From Paenibacillus glucanolyticus NBRC 15330 (GTDB lineage Bacteria; Bacillota; Bacilli; Paenibacillales; Paenibacillaceae), in NCBI RefSeq assembly GCF_004000885.1, contig NZ_BIMC01000002.1:372001-436000 (forward strand): a stretch of 64,000 nucleotides of DNA, read 5' to 3'. This document shows positions 7,830-16,464 of this stretch, in pieces. The first letter of the stretch is position 1. Each line of letters begins with the position of its first letter. The position numbers were made by a program, and so were the translations under genes. The notes beneath the pieces are model-generated. The model searched no databases and was not told where the DNA came from. It worked only from the letters and a program-made list of their open reading frames with translations.

Positions 7830-8723
7830 ATGAAGGTGTTAAGACGCTTAAGGCAGGATTGGGTGCTGTACGCGATGCTGTCGTTACCTCTTCTCTACTT
7901 TTTTATCTTCCACATCATTCCGTTATACGGCATGAAACTCGCCTTTCAGGACTATCGGATTCTGGGAGATCATGTATGGGTAGGATGGAAGCATTTCAAG
8001 ACACTCTTCAGTTCGCCTGCCTTCACAAGCGTACTGCAGAATACCATTATCATCAGTTTGATGAAGATCATTTTTGTCTTTCCGATTCCGATCATGCTAT
8101 CACTTCTTATTAATGAAGTACGAAGCTCCAAATACCGCAAATATGTACAATCCGTTGTCTATCTGCCCCATTTTCTGTCCTGGGTCGTGATTGCCGGGAT
8201 CTGGATCAGCCTCCTGAATCCTGCAGACGGCGGAGTCAATCTGATTGCGAACTTCTTTCAACTGCCATCCATCGATTACATGACAAGTAAGGAGCATATC
8301 CGCTGGGTGCTGGTATTCTCCGAAATCTGGCGAAGCGCCGGCTGGGATTCCATCATCTATCTGGCAGCTATTATGAAGATCAGCCCAGGATTGTATGAAG
8401 CAGCCAAGATCGACGGAGCAACACGGCTGCAGCAGATGAGGTTCATCACGCTTCCTCATTTATACAGCACAGTTGTAACCGTCTTCATTCTGAATCTGGG
8501 CTTCTTCATGAATGCTGGTTTCGATCAAGTATTTAACTTTATGAACGATTCCGTCATTAGTGTCGTGGACATTCTGGACACTTATGTATACCGAATCGGT
8601 ATTGGGAACGGACAGTTTGCTTATGCAACCGCAGCCAGTCTGTTCAAAGGCGTCATCGGTATCGTCCTTATCCTGGGTACGCATTTCATATCGAAGCGCT
8701 TCTCGGGTAAGGGCGTCTGGTAA
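7830..8723 (+). CDS. ABC sugar importer permease, LplB/YteP type
   Basis: 297 residues with six membrane segments. The EAA loop that contacts the ATPase is visible near residue 190 (YEAAKIDGATRLQQMRFITLP). The N-terminus (LYAMLSLPLLYFFIFHIIPLYGM) is typical of the LplB/YteP branch, which imports oligosaccharides and glycosides. It lies in the operon between the DUF4387 gene and its partner permease. No ATPase is encoded here; such systems usually borrow the shared MsmX-type ATPase. Confidence 0.9.
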   Translation: MKVLRRLRQDWVLYAMLSLPLLYFFIFHIIPLYGMKLAFQDYRILGDHVWVGWKHFKTLFSSPAFTSVLQNTIIISLMKIIFVFPIPIMLSLLINEVRSSKYRKYVQSVVYLPHFLSWVVIAGIWISLLNPADGGVNLIANFFQLPSIDYMTSKEHIRWVLVFSEIWRSAGWDSIIYLAAIMKISPGLYEAAKIDGATRLQQMRFITLPHLYSTVVTVFILNLGFFMNAGFDQVFNFMNDSVISVVDILDTYVYRIGIGNGQFAYATAASLFKGVIGIVLILGTHFISKRFSGKGVW

Positions 8724-8737
8724 AGGAGGGATTTACG

Positions 8738-9610
8738 ATGAGACGGCTGGAGATTTCTAAAATTGTCATTTATCTGATGTTGTTTGCGTTCACGCTCATG
8801 GTACTGGTTCCTCTCCTGCATCTGCTGGCGCTGTCTTTAACAGACCCTGGCAAAGCCCATCTGATGGGTGGACTGGATATCATCCCCAAGGGATTCTCTA
8901 CAATAAACTACCAACTGCTATTGTCCAATCCTTTGATCACGGGCAGTATTCTGAACTCGGTCTGGATCACCGTTGCAGGTACGTTTCTCAATCTGCTGCT
9001 GACCTCCATGGCAGCTTATGTGCTGGCTAGAACCGAATTCATCGGCAAAAAATTCGTGTTGTTCTTCCTTATCGTCATTATGGTATTCGAGCCGGGCATG
9101 ATTCCGGAATACCTGCTGGTGAAGGATCTTGGACTGATGAATACGCTAACTTCACTGATCCTGTACAAAGCGATCAACGTTTACTATCTCTTTATACTCA
9201 TGCGGTTCATTCAGGACATTCCGGAGGAAATTCTGGAGGCCTCCCGCATTGACGGTGCAGGTCACTTCCGGTTGTACAGCCGGATTATCCTGCCGCTGTC
9301 CAAGCCGGGGCTGGCGACATTGGGCTTGTTCTACGGCGTGTATCACTGGAATGAATATTTCAGAGCCACACTCTACATTTCAGACCCGAGTAAATGGCCG
9401 CTGCAGGTCGTGCTCAGACAGTTTGTTGTACGCAAGGACAATACGTCGCTGATCGGCAACCAGAACATGTTTGACAGCTCGATCAATTTTGATTTTGCTT
9501 CCCTGCAGGCGGGTACGATCATGATTGCGATTGTACCGCTGTTGTTCCTATATCCGTTCATTTTGAAATACTACGCAAAAGGCGAACTGGAGGGAGGGGT
9601 CAAGGATTAA
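8738..9610 (+). CDS. ABC sugar importer permease, LplC/YtcP type
   Basis: 290 residues, six membrane segments, AAGGAGGG upstream of the ATG. The EAA loop lies near residue 167 (LEASRIDGAGHFRLYSRIILP). Sequence pattern and the C-terminal FILKYYAKGELEGGVKD are hallmarks of the LplC/YtcP branch. It forms the transport pore with the permease encoded 15 bases upstream. Confidence 0.9.
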   Translation: MRRLEISKIVIYLMLFAFTLMVLVPLLHLLALSLTDPGKAHLMGGLDIIPKGFSTINYQLLLSNPLITGSILNSVWITVAGTFLNLLLTSMAAYVLARTEFIGKKFVLFFLIVIMVFEPGMIPEYLLVKDLGLMNTLTSLILYKAINVYYLFILMRFIQDIPEEILEASRIDGAGHFRLYSRIILPLSKPGLATLGLFYGVYHWNEYFRATLYISDPSKWPLQVVLRQFVVRKDNTSLIGNQNMFDSSINFDFASLQAGTIMIAIVPLLFLYPFILKYYAKGELEGGVKD

Positions 9611-9668
9611 GCGGGGAAGGGCAGCTTATTGAAGGCATTGATGTTCAAATTCAAAAAAGGGGAGAAAG

Positions 9669-11168
9669 ATGAACATGAAAAAATTAAGCCTGTTATTAAT
9701 CGTTGCCATGCTGGCCATGGTCATGTCTGCATGTACCTCAAACTCGAACTCGCCGGGAGCGGGTCAAACAGAGCCTGGGACCACCCAGCCTGATGGAAGC
9801 GGCGATCCGGTTACGCTGAAGATTGTGTACAAGGATGAAGGAACGGCTAACCCCGTTTCCGTTAAATTTTTCGAAACCTTGGAGAAATCCCTCGCTGAAG
9901 ATGAAGGCTTGAACGTGAAGTTTGAGCTTGTAGACCTCGCGCAGGGCAGTTATGCGGAAAACCTGAACCTCCTGCTCTTGGGCGGAACCATTCCGGATAT
10001 CATCTACTTCCAGGGCGGAGACCAGCAGATTGCCGATCAAGGTCTGCTGGAGGATCTGACGCCGTATATTGAGAAATCTACCTACATTAAAGAGATCATG
10101 GAACCGCACAACCAAACACGGATGGCAAGTTATCCGTATCTGCTGTGGATTAAACCTCTTGCACCTAAGGCACCGGTTGTTCGTGCCGATTGGTTTAATG
10201 CCATGGAGAGCTCCAAGGCCTTGATGGAGAATCCGACAGTGGACAATTATTACGCCTTCTTCAAGGAACTGGTGGAGAAGAAGCCGGGTGAAGGCAAGCC
10301 GAGTTACGCGCTGACGGCAGCAGGCGATATCGCCGAGATCAACTTCATTTTCAACACGGCATTCGGTCTGGATACCACTTGGCTTAAAAAGGACGATGGA
10401 ACTTATGAATACTCCAAAGTCTCTCAAAACGAGAAAGAAAAACTGACTTTCTATAACAAGCTTTATAAGGAAGGACTGCTTGATCCGCAATTCATTACGA
10501 AGCAGTGGGATACGAAGGAAGATGCCTTTTATAAAGGGGAAGCCGCGGTGATTACGGGGACAGCCGGCAAAATCATCGATTTGTATGATGGAAGAATGCA
10601 GGAACTGGGTGGAGATGACGCCAGCCTGATCGTGCTGCCGCCTGCAAAAGGCGAAGCGCAAGGATTCGGCGCCACCGACGTCACGAAGGAAGCAAGAGGA
10701 CTTGCGATCTCTTCGCAGTCCCCGCATAAAGATGTTGCATTCAAAGTCTTTGATTACCTGGCAAGTCCCAAGGGCCAAATGCTGGACCGGCTCGGATTCG
10801 AAGATGAGCACTACAAGGTGGTAGACGGTGAGATTGAGCTGAACGAGAAATATTACAGTGAATGGTATGCACGTTTCTGGGAGCCAACCGAGATCCAATC
10901 GGAAACTCCTTTGAAAACGCCGCTCTTGGGCGAGCCGGGCACCGAATCGCTGAAAATGGCTTCGGATTACTACACGGAAGACAACAACTTCATTATTCCT
11001 GAGCAGTTCATTGCGAACTGGGATGCCATGAACAATCTGTACAAGGAATATTCAACCGACTTTATTACAGGCAAGAAGGACTTGTCCCAATTCGATCAAT
11101 TTGTTGAGGCCTGGAACGCTGCTGGCGGAGCAGAGATTACGAAATACGCTAACGAAAACATCAAGTAA
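9669..11168 (+). CDS. Extracellular solute-binding lipoprotein (LplA-like)
   Basis: 499 residues. The signal peptide ends in a lipobox (VMSAC, Cys near residue 20), followed by a Ser/Asn/Gly-rich linker, so the protein is tethered outside the membrane. The body is a bilobed family 1-type binding protein with NLLLLGGTIPDIIYF and the ITGTAGKII region, and the long C-terminal lobe typical of LplA/YtcQ partners of LplB/LplC permeases. It captures the substrate for the two permeases upstream. Ligand unknown; the neighbouring glycohydrolase and ribokinase genes suggest a ribosyl or other glycosyl compound. Confidence 0.9.
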   Translation: MNMKKLSLLLIVAMLAMVMSACTSNSNSPGAGQTEPGTTQPDGSGDPVTLKIVYKDEGTANPVSVKFFETLEKSLAEDEGLNVKFELVDLAQGSYAENLNLLLLGGTIPDIIYFQGGDQQIADQGLLEDLTPYIEKSTYIKEIMEPHNQTRMASYPYLLWIKPLAPKAPVVRADWFNAMESSKALMENPTVDNYYAFFKELVEKKPGEGKPSYALTAAGDIAEINFIFNTAFGLDTTWLKKDDGTYEYSKVSQNEKEKLTFYNKLYKEGLLDPQFITKQWDTKEDAFYKGEAAVITGTAGKIIDLYDGRMQELGGDDASLIVLPPAKGEAQGFGATDVTKEARGLAISSQSPHKDVAFKVFDYLASPKGQMLDRLGFEDEHYKVVDGEIELNEKYYSEWYARFWEPTEIQSETPLKTPLLGEPGTESLKMASDYYTEDNNFIIPEQFIANWDAMNNLYKEYSTDFITGKKDLSQFDQFVEAWNAAGGAEITKYANENIK

Positions 11169-11181
11169 GGAGCTTATAACT

Positions 11182-12342
11182 ATGACTTCGTTTCGTGACC
11201 GAGTAAGAGGCGTGGTGATATCCACCGCGCTTGGAGACGCAATGGGAGCTCCCATTGAGAAATTGACGTACGAAGAAATCAAGTCGAAATACGGACGCGT
11301 GGAATCCTTGATGACAAGATGGCATAAGATGGATCTTCCTGCCGAGGTCCGGCTTGGCCGGGTAAGAGGGGACGGGATTGTCACGGATGATACCCTGATG
11401 ACGATTGCGCTCATGAATGTGTATCTTACCGAGGGCCGACATCTGGACGCCTATGATATGAGCAATGAATTCGTGAAGGAGATTGCGTTCCGCAAGACGT
11501 TTGTCCCTGAACTGAATGAGGAAACGCTCATTATAGACCGATTGTTTTATCCGGAAAAATACATCTTCATGCGTCATGTGCTGGCGAATTGCGACCCGAG
11601 AGAGGGCGGCATCGGGAATATGGTGAACTGCGGGGCGGCGATGTACATCGCCCCGATCGGGATTGTCAATGCGGGCCATCCGAAGGCGGCCTATGATGAA
11701 GCCATCCTCTTTGCGATGGGTCATCAGAGCAGCTATGGCCTGGAAGCGGCTGGCGTCCTCGCGGCATGCGTCGCGAAGGCTTTTGAGCCTGGGGTGAGCG
11801 TGGATGATATTATCGGCACGGCCATCAGCCTGGCGAAGGACGGTACGAAAGCTGCCATACAGGAGCTGACCCAGGCTGCCCGAGAACTGCGGCCGGAGCG
11901 GGACAATATGGACAAGGTGATCGAGGTGCTGCAGGCGATCATGCTCAAATATTCCCCGATGGGCGATGACGTTAGCCGTCATATCGACAAGGTTGGCGTT
12001 CCGAGCAATCATTATACGCCAAGCCGCCTGTGGTCGATCGAAGAGCTGCCCATGGCGCTTGCGTTCATGGTTCTGAATGAGGGGGAGTACTATCGTACGA
12101 TCCTGGACGGCGTTAACTCCGGGCGTGACACGGACTCGATCGGCGTCATGGCCGGGGTGATCCTTGGGGCGATGCATGGTAGCGAGGTCATCCGCAAGGA
12201 AGATATCGAGCAGCTGAACAAGGTGAACCGTCTTGATCTGTGCGCCGTTGCTGACGAATTCAGCATGGTTGCCGCCAAAATCATTGAGGATGACCTTCGA
12301 ATCCATGAGATGAGGAAGAACGTTGTTCAACACGAGCTGTAG
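11182..12342 (+). CDS. ADP-ribosylglycohydrolase-family protein (first copy)
   Basis: 386 residues from the ATG at 11182 (TAAGGAG upstream). Metal-site motifs of the ARH/DraG fold are intact: the N-terminal ALGDAMGAP loop (residues 16-24), TDDT at 68-71, and the C-terminal SGRDTDSIGVMAG with its Asp-Thr-Asp triad. Enzymes of this fold use two Mg ions to split N- or O-glycosidic bonds to ribose. In this operon, next to a sugar importer and a ribokinase, a small-molecule glycohydrolase role is more likely than protein de-ADP-ribosylation. The arrangement resembles E. coli yegTUVW (transporter, ARH-like enzyme, PfkB kinase, GntR regulator). Confidence 0.88.
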   Translation: MTSFRDRVRGVVISTALGDAMGAPIEKLTYEEIKSKYGRVESLMTRWHKMDLPAEVRLGRVRGDGIVTDDTLMTIALMNVYLTEGRHLDAYDMSNEFVKEIAFRKTFVPELNEETLIIDRLFYPEKYIFMRHVLANCDPREGGIGNMVNCGAAMYIAPIGIVNAGHPKAAYDEAILFAMGHQSSYGLEAAGVLAACVAKAFEPGVSVDDIIGTAISLAKDGTKAAIQELTQAARELRPERDNMDKVIEVLQAIMLKYSPMGDDVSRHIDKVGVPSNHYTPSRLWSIEELPMALAFMVLNEGEYYRTILDGVNSGRDTDSIGVMAGVILGAMHGSEVIRKEDIEQLNKVNRLDLCAVADEFSMVAAKIIEDDLRIHEMRKNVVQHEL

Positions 12343-12560
12343 CAATAAGAAATCATGCGAGGCTGACATTTTTTTGAATTAACCATTTGTTTTGGAGAAA
12401 TGCAGTGTTCTTCTTCCGCTCCCGGATTTCTGCGATAAAAATTTGGACTCAAGGAAACTCGGGGGCAGTAGAGAACGAAAGAATGATCCGAATTTGCGGT
12501 GGAACACACAAAAAATTCATGTTTCAACTTTGAATGCGCAGAGGCTAGGAGGGAGAGTTA

Positions 12561-14681
12561 ATGATACCTAAACAGTATGTAGAGACGGTATATGCAGGAT
12601 TTATCGGGATGAACATCGGCATAAGGCTCGGTGCCCCCATCGAACCGGTTGCTTGGACATATGAGCGCATCCGGGATGTTTACGGTGATATTCGGGATTA
12701 CGTGAAGCCGTACAAAACCTTTGCAGCAGACGATGATGCGAATGGTCCGGTGTTTTTCATTCGTGCGCTGTATGACGATGCGACGGACCGCGAGCTTGAA
12801 CCGGAGGATGTGGGAAAAGCTTGGCTCAATTATGCAAGGGAAGGCATCGGCATGTTCTGGTGGGGCGGCGAGGATATCAGCACCGAGCACCGGGCTTATG
12901 TAAATCTGCGCAAAGGCATTTCGGCCCCGCGCTCGGGCTCCATCGAGGTGAACGGGACGGAGATGGCTGAGCAGATCGGCGGCCAGATCTTCATTGATTC
13001 ATGGGGGCTTCTGTTCCCGGGTCGGGCGGAGAAAGCGGCAGATTATGCGGAAAAAGCAGCCAGCGTCTCGCATGATGGCAACGGGCTGTATGGCGCACGT
13101 TTCATGGCAGCATGCATTGCCAAAGCATTTGATGCTTCATCGATGGATGAGATCATCGCTGAGGGACTCCGTATGATCCCGGATGACTCAACCTATGCAC
13201 GTGTGGTGCATGCGGTTATGGATTTTCATCGGGAGCATCCATCCGATTTTCAGGCTTGCCGTCAATACTTGGAGGATCACTGGGGATACGATAAATATAC
13301 GGGTGTATGCCATATTATCCCCAATGCAGGCATATGCGTGCTTGCTCTGCTGTATGGCGAGGGGGATTTTGCGCGCACGGTAGAAATCGCGTCCATGTGC
13401 GGCTGGGACACCGATTGCAATGCAGGGAATGTGGGAAGCATTCTGGGTGTGTACGGCGGCTTAGCCGGAATTCCGGATCATTATCGCAAACCCATCAATG
13501 ACTTCATTGTCGCTTCCAGCGTTTCCGGGTACTTGAACCTGGTGGATTTCCCCACTTTCGCCAAAGAGCTCGCATTGCTGGGTTATCGCCTGAATGGGGA
13601 GAAGGCACCGCAGGAATTAGTGCAGAGCGTGAAGCAAGGTGAAGTGTACTTCGATTTTGATCTGCCTGGATCAACCCATGGCTTTCGGACAAGCAACCCG
13701 TTCAAAACGCCGGTTGTGCGCCATTCCAATCAACGCGGATGCGATGGAAGAGGGTCGCTTGAAGTTGTTTTCGACAGACTGGTTGAAGGCGACAGCAGTA
13801 AAATCTACTATAAACCGTTCTACCGCCGGGCTGAATTTAATGATGAGAAGTATAAGCCTACCTTTGCGCCGCTTGCCTATAGCGGTCAGACCGTATCTGC
13901 GCGAATCTACGTGGACCAGTGGGAAGGCGCGCCAGTGACCTTGACCCCTTATGTTCGGAACACCTATACACAGGAGGACCAGATTCTGCAGGCGGTTACC
14001 CCGGTGGGCGGAGAATGGAATGATATTCAATTCGTTATTCCGGATACCGAAGGCGCTATGATCGATGAGATCGGATGGATACTGGAGAGCCCTTCGCCGC
14101 TCTTGAATCGTGCCATCGGAAGTCTGTTCATCGGACAGGTCCGTGTTACCGGCTCGGCGGAATACAAAATTGATTTTGCTAAACAGGCCAAAGAATTCGC
14201 TTCCATCACACCATTCTCTCACCATAGAGGCAAGTGGGAGCTGCGTGATGGAGCGCTGCATTGTACAGCAGAAGGAGACACTTCATCCTATTCCGGCAAT
14301 TATTATGCCGGTGATACCGTGGTTGAAGCGACAATAAAACCGATTTCCGGCACCAGCCATTGCCTGATTACAAGAGCGCAAGGCGTGATGCGGCATTATT
14401 TGGCCGGTTTTGACGGTCCGAATTCTGTCTCGTTTATTAAACAGGACTTCGGGACCAAGCGCTTGATTACGGCCAGATATGATTGGGAGCTGGGCGAGGA
14501 ATATCGTTTAAAACTGGTGTCTGAGAAGGATCGCTTCATCTTGTATATTAATGGAGATAATGTACTGGAATGCAAGGAAACGGCCTATGCTCATGGTATG
14601 TTTGGCTTTGGCTGTCTGGAGGATGGCGAGAACGAGATTAAGGATGTTCACGTCCGTACATCAGGGCAGAAGTCGGTTTAG
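12561..14681 (+). CDS. ADP-ribosylglycohydrolase-family protein fused to C-terminal beta-sandwich modules
   Basis: 706 residues; AGGAGGGAG precedes the ATG. Residues 1 to about 350 are a second ARH-fold domain: GFIGMNIGIRLGAP at the start and CGWDTDCNAGNVGS with the metal-binding Asp-Thr-Asp. The usual TDDT is altered to AADDDA. The rest holds two beta-rich modules: about 365-525 (carbohydrate-binding-like, RIYVDQWEGAP, DEIGWILESP) and about 530-700 (LamG/3-keto-disaccharide-hydrolase-like, RGKWELRDGALHC, YRLKLVSEKDRFILYINGD). There is no signal peptide, so it should act in the cytoplasm on the imported compound. A 218-base gap without a terminator separates it from the first copy. Confidence 0.82.
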   Translation: MIPKQYVETVYAGFIGMNIGIRLGAPIEPVAWTYERIRDVYGDIRDYVKPYKTFAADDDANGPVFFIRALYDDATDRELEPEDVGKAWLNYAREGIGMFWWGGEDISTEHRAYVNLRKGISAPRSGSIEVNGTEMAEQIGGQIFIDSWGLLFPGRAEKAADYAEKAASVSHDGNGLYGARFMAACIAKAFDASSMDEIIAEGLRMIPDDSTYARVVHAVMDFHREHPSDFQACRQYLEDHWGYDKYTGVCHIIPNAGICVLALLYGEGDFARTVEIASMCGWDTDCNAGNVGSILGVYGGLAGIPDHYRKPINDFIVASSVSGYLNLVDFPTFAKELALLGYRLNGEKAPQELVQSVKQGEVYFDFDLPGSTHGFRTSNPFKTPVVRHSNQRGCDGRGSLEVVFDRLVEGDSSKIYYKPFYRRAEFNDEKYKPTFAPLAYSGQTVSARIYVDQWEGAPVTLTPYVRNTYTQEDQILQAVTPVGGEWNDIQFVIPDTEGAMIDEIGWILESPSPLLNRAIGSLFIGQVRVTGSAEYKIDFAKQAKEFASITPFSHHRGKWELRDGALHCTAEGDTSSYSGNYYAGDTVVEATIKPISGTSHCLITRAQGVMRHYLAGFDGPNSVSFIKQDFGTKRLITARYDWELGEEYRLKLVSEKDRFILYINGDNVLECKETAYAHGMFGFGCLEDGENEIKDVHVRTSGQKSV

Positions 14682-14701
14682 AAGAGAGGAGCGGGGTATC
14701 T

Positions 14702-15613
14702 TTGCGTAAGCTGGTTGTCATTGGAAGCATTAATATGGATGTTGTAAGTAATGTGAATCAGTTCCCTCAGCCGGGGGAGACCATTCATAGCAGCGGAACG
14801 TCGTTTTTTCCTGGAGGCAAAGGTGCGAATCAAGCGGTGGCGGCTGCGTCGGCAGGCGCAGATTGTGCCATGTTGGGTGCGGTTGGTCTTGATCCTTTTG
14901 GTGATACCCTGATTGCTTCGCTGGAGGATCGCCAGGTCCGGGTTAAGTCCGTGCTCTCCAAGGAAGGCACCTCAGGCATTGCGATGATTACCGTCAACAA
15001 AGAGGGTGAGAATTACATCGTCCTGTCCGAGGGAGCCAATGGGCGTCTGACCGAAGAGGATGTTGCGTCTGAGGTGAATTGGGATGGAGTATATGCGGTG
15101 CTGCTGCAGAATGAAATTCCGTGGCAGACGACGCGGTACGTCATTCACTCGGCCAGTAAGGCCGGTGTCCGCGTCTGGCTGAATCCAGCACCTGCGAGAA
15201 GTATCCCCGAAGAGGTATTTCCGCTGCTGGATACGCTGATCGTGAACGAGACGGAAGCAGGAGTGGTTAGCAGCTTGAGAGTAGATGACGCGGCTTCTGC
15301 CGAGATGGCAGCCGATTGGATCATAGCCAAGGGTACCTCAAGCGTCATCATTACGCTTGGCGAACAAGGCTGCTTCTATGGCAACGCACGCGGGGAGCGC
15401 GTTGCCATTCCGGCTTACCGCGTGAAGCCCGTCGATACCACGGCAGCAGGAGATACCTTCATCGGCGCTTATGCTGCTGCTTGCACCGATGGTATGGACA
15501 CAGAGGAGGCACTAAAGTTTGCAACCGCGGCGGCAGCCCTGACGGTGACCCGTCCTGGGGCGCAATCTTCCATTCCGACCAAGGACGAGATACTGGCTTT
15601 TATGGATAAGTAA
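14702..15613 (+). CDS. rbsK: Ribokinase
   Basis: 303 residues starting at TTG 14702 with AGAGGAGCGGGG upstream. PfkB-family signatures are complete: IGSINMDVV, FPGGKGANQAVAAASAGA (substrate-binding glycines), the late DTTAAGDTFIGAYAAA with the catalytic Asp in the anion-hole loop, and NPAPAR. These fit ribokinase better than other PfkB kinases. It would phosphorylate ribose, or a close pentose, released by the two glycohydrolase-like enzymes upstream. It closes the operon; a strong terminator follows 17 bases after the stop. Confidence 0.88.
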   Translation: MRKLVVIGSINMDVVSNVNQFPQPGETIHSSGTSFFPGGKGANQAVAAASAGADCAMLGAVGLDPFGDTLIASLEDRQVRVKSVLSKEGTSGIAMITVNKEGENYIVLSEGANGRLTEEDVASEVNWDGVYAVLLQNEIPWQTTRYVIHSASKAGVRVWLNPAPARSIPEEVFPLLDTLIVNETEAGVVSSLRVDDAASAEMAADWIIAKGTSSVIITLGEQGCFYGNARGERVAIPAYRVKPVDTTAAGDTFIGAYAAACTDGMDTEEALKFATAAAALTVTRPGAQSSIPTKDEILAFMDK

Positions 15614-15629
15614 TGTTCATGCTGTGTAA

Positions 15630-15670
15630 GAGAGAGGGCGGTTGGATGCCTTCTCTCTTTTGTTTTTTCA
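15630..15670 (+). terminator. Operon-end terminator
   Basis: GAGAGAGGGC pairs with GCCTTCTCTC (one G-T pair, 8-base loop), followed by a T-rich tail. Confidence 0.85.
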
Positions 15671-15704
15671 CCTCTTTGGTGCCTGAAGCACGAGAAGGTG
15701 TCAA

Positions 15705-15896
15705 ATGTCGGCGGCGCCTGATCACTATAATAAAAGATATGGTGACGATCGCTCGGTGTATCGCCATACGTATAAAATATTGGTTAACGCATGGCTGTTG
15801 TCAAGGCATCTGTGTTGCAGGGAAGCTAATGAAACTGCCCGACATGTTCTGCTGAACCCTTTCATATATGTAAGAGTGACGATAATGAATCTATGA
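15705..15896 (+). CDS. Possible small protein, 63 residues
   Basis: ATG at 15705 follows GAAGGTG at 5-base spacing. The product is basic and aromatic with no recognised domain. It includes DDRSVYRHTYK, which loosely echoes the YRHTWK run in the small frame at 2292. Coding is uncertain. Confidence 0.25.
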   Translation: MSAAPDHYNKRYGDDRSVYRHTYKILVNAWLLSRHLCCREANETARHVLLNPFIYVRVTIMNL

Positions 15897-15913
15897 AATG
15901 GGGTATCTGACTC

Positions 15914-16099
15914 ATGGCAAAACAAAAAAGAGGCAAATCACTTTGGCACTTACCTACTCGCGCTCGCGGTACATGTCCCGTATGTAAAAGCACTCGGATT
16001 AAACTGTTGTATCCTCGTACCAAATCGGACGGCACTGCGCTGAAAGTATGCAAGCGCTGTGATGGCGCATCCCAGGAGCGAGTGGATGCAGCAGTGTAG
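15914..16099 (+). CDS. Small zinc-ribbon protein
   Basis: 61 residues, basic. Two Cys-x2-Cys pairs (CPVC near residue 21 and CKRC near residue 46) form a treble-clef or zinc-ribbon knuckle like those in small ribosome-associated or nucleic-acid-binding proteins. The ribosome site is weak (ATGGGG, 8 bases upstream). No known function; conserved small proteins of this type occur in Paenibacillus. A direct role in translation is only a guess. Confidence 0.65.
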   Translation: MAKQKRGKSLWHLPTRARGTCPVCKSTRIKLLYPRTKSDGTALKVCKRCDGASQERVDAAV

Positions 16100-16104
16100 C
16101 GCTA

Positions 16105-16228
16105 AGAGCTGCAAGTCCCTTTGAGGGAGCCCGGCTCCGCTGATAGCTGCAAGTCCCTTTTAGGGGACTTGGAAGCTCGAGTCCAGCTCAACCCGGAGGC
16201 TTATTCACGTGTAACGGGCAAGCCTCCC
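16105..16228. repeat. Direct repeat with hairpins in the 16100-16464 gap
   Basis: AGCTGCAAGTCCCTTT occurs twice (from 16109 and from 16145), each copy forming a small hairpin (TCCC/GGGA, and AAGTCCC/GGGACTT). A further stem pairs GGAGGCTT (16195-16202) with AAGCCTCC (16220-16227). No coding frame was seen; a structured RNA is possible. Confidence 0.5.
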
Positions 16229-16277
16229 CTCTCGTTGAATAACTCTGCTTTCCTTGCGGCTCAGGGATTATTTGGAA

Positions 16278-16339
16278 TATAATAGTTTTACAATATGAGA
16301 GCATAGACCGTTTCCACGTGAGGCGGTCTATGCCTTTTT
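16278..16339 (+). terminator. Promoter-like -10 box directly followed by a strong terminator
   Basis: TATAAT at 16278-16283 (weak -35 TTGCGG at 16254) lies just before a perfect 10-bp hairpin, GCATAGACCG / CGGTCTATGC (16301-16333), and CTTTTT. It is a certain terminator; a roughly 50-base RNA made from it is possible. Confidence 0.7.
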
Positions 16340-16464
16340 ACACGGATTGAAGCGTGCTCTGTTTTTCGCATTCGGCCAGATCATGGGATATGTGGGAGAT
16401 AGATGAACATGTGAACGTGAGCGTGAACAAGTAACACCATATTAAACCAATGGCGGTGAATTTA

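Noticed and set aside
9738..10898. 386-codon minus-strand frame
   Set aside because: It is fully antisense to the binding-protein gene, has no ribosome site, and its composition (His/Arg/Cys-rich) is that of a shadow frame.
11161..12369. 402-codon minus-strand frame
   Set aside because: Antisense to the first ARH-family gene, which has clear catalytic motifs; no homology by eye.
16100..16339. CRISPR array
   Set aside because: Only two repeat copies, with spacing and hairpins not of CRISPR form, and no cas genes.
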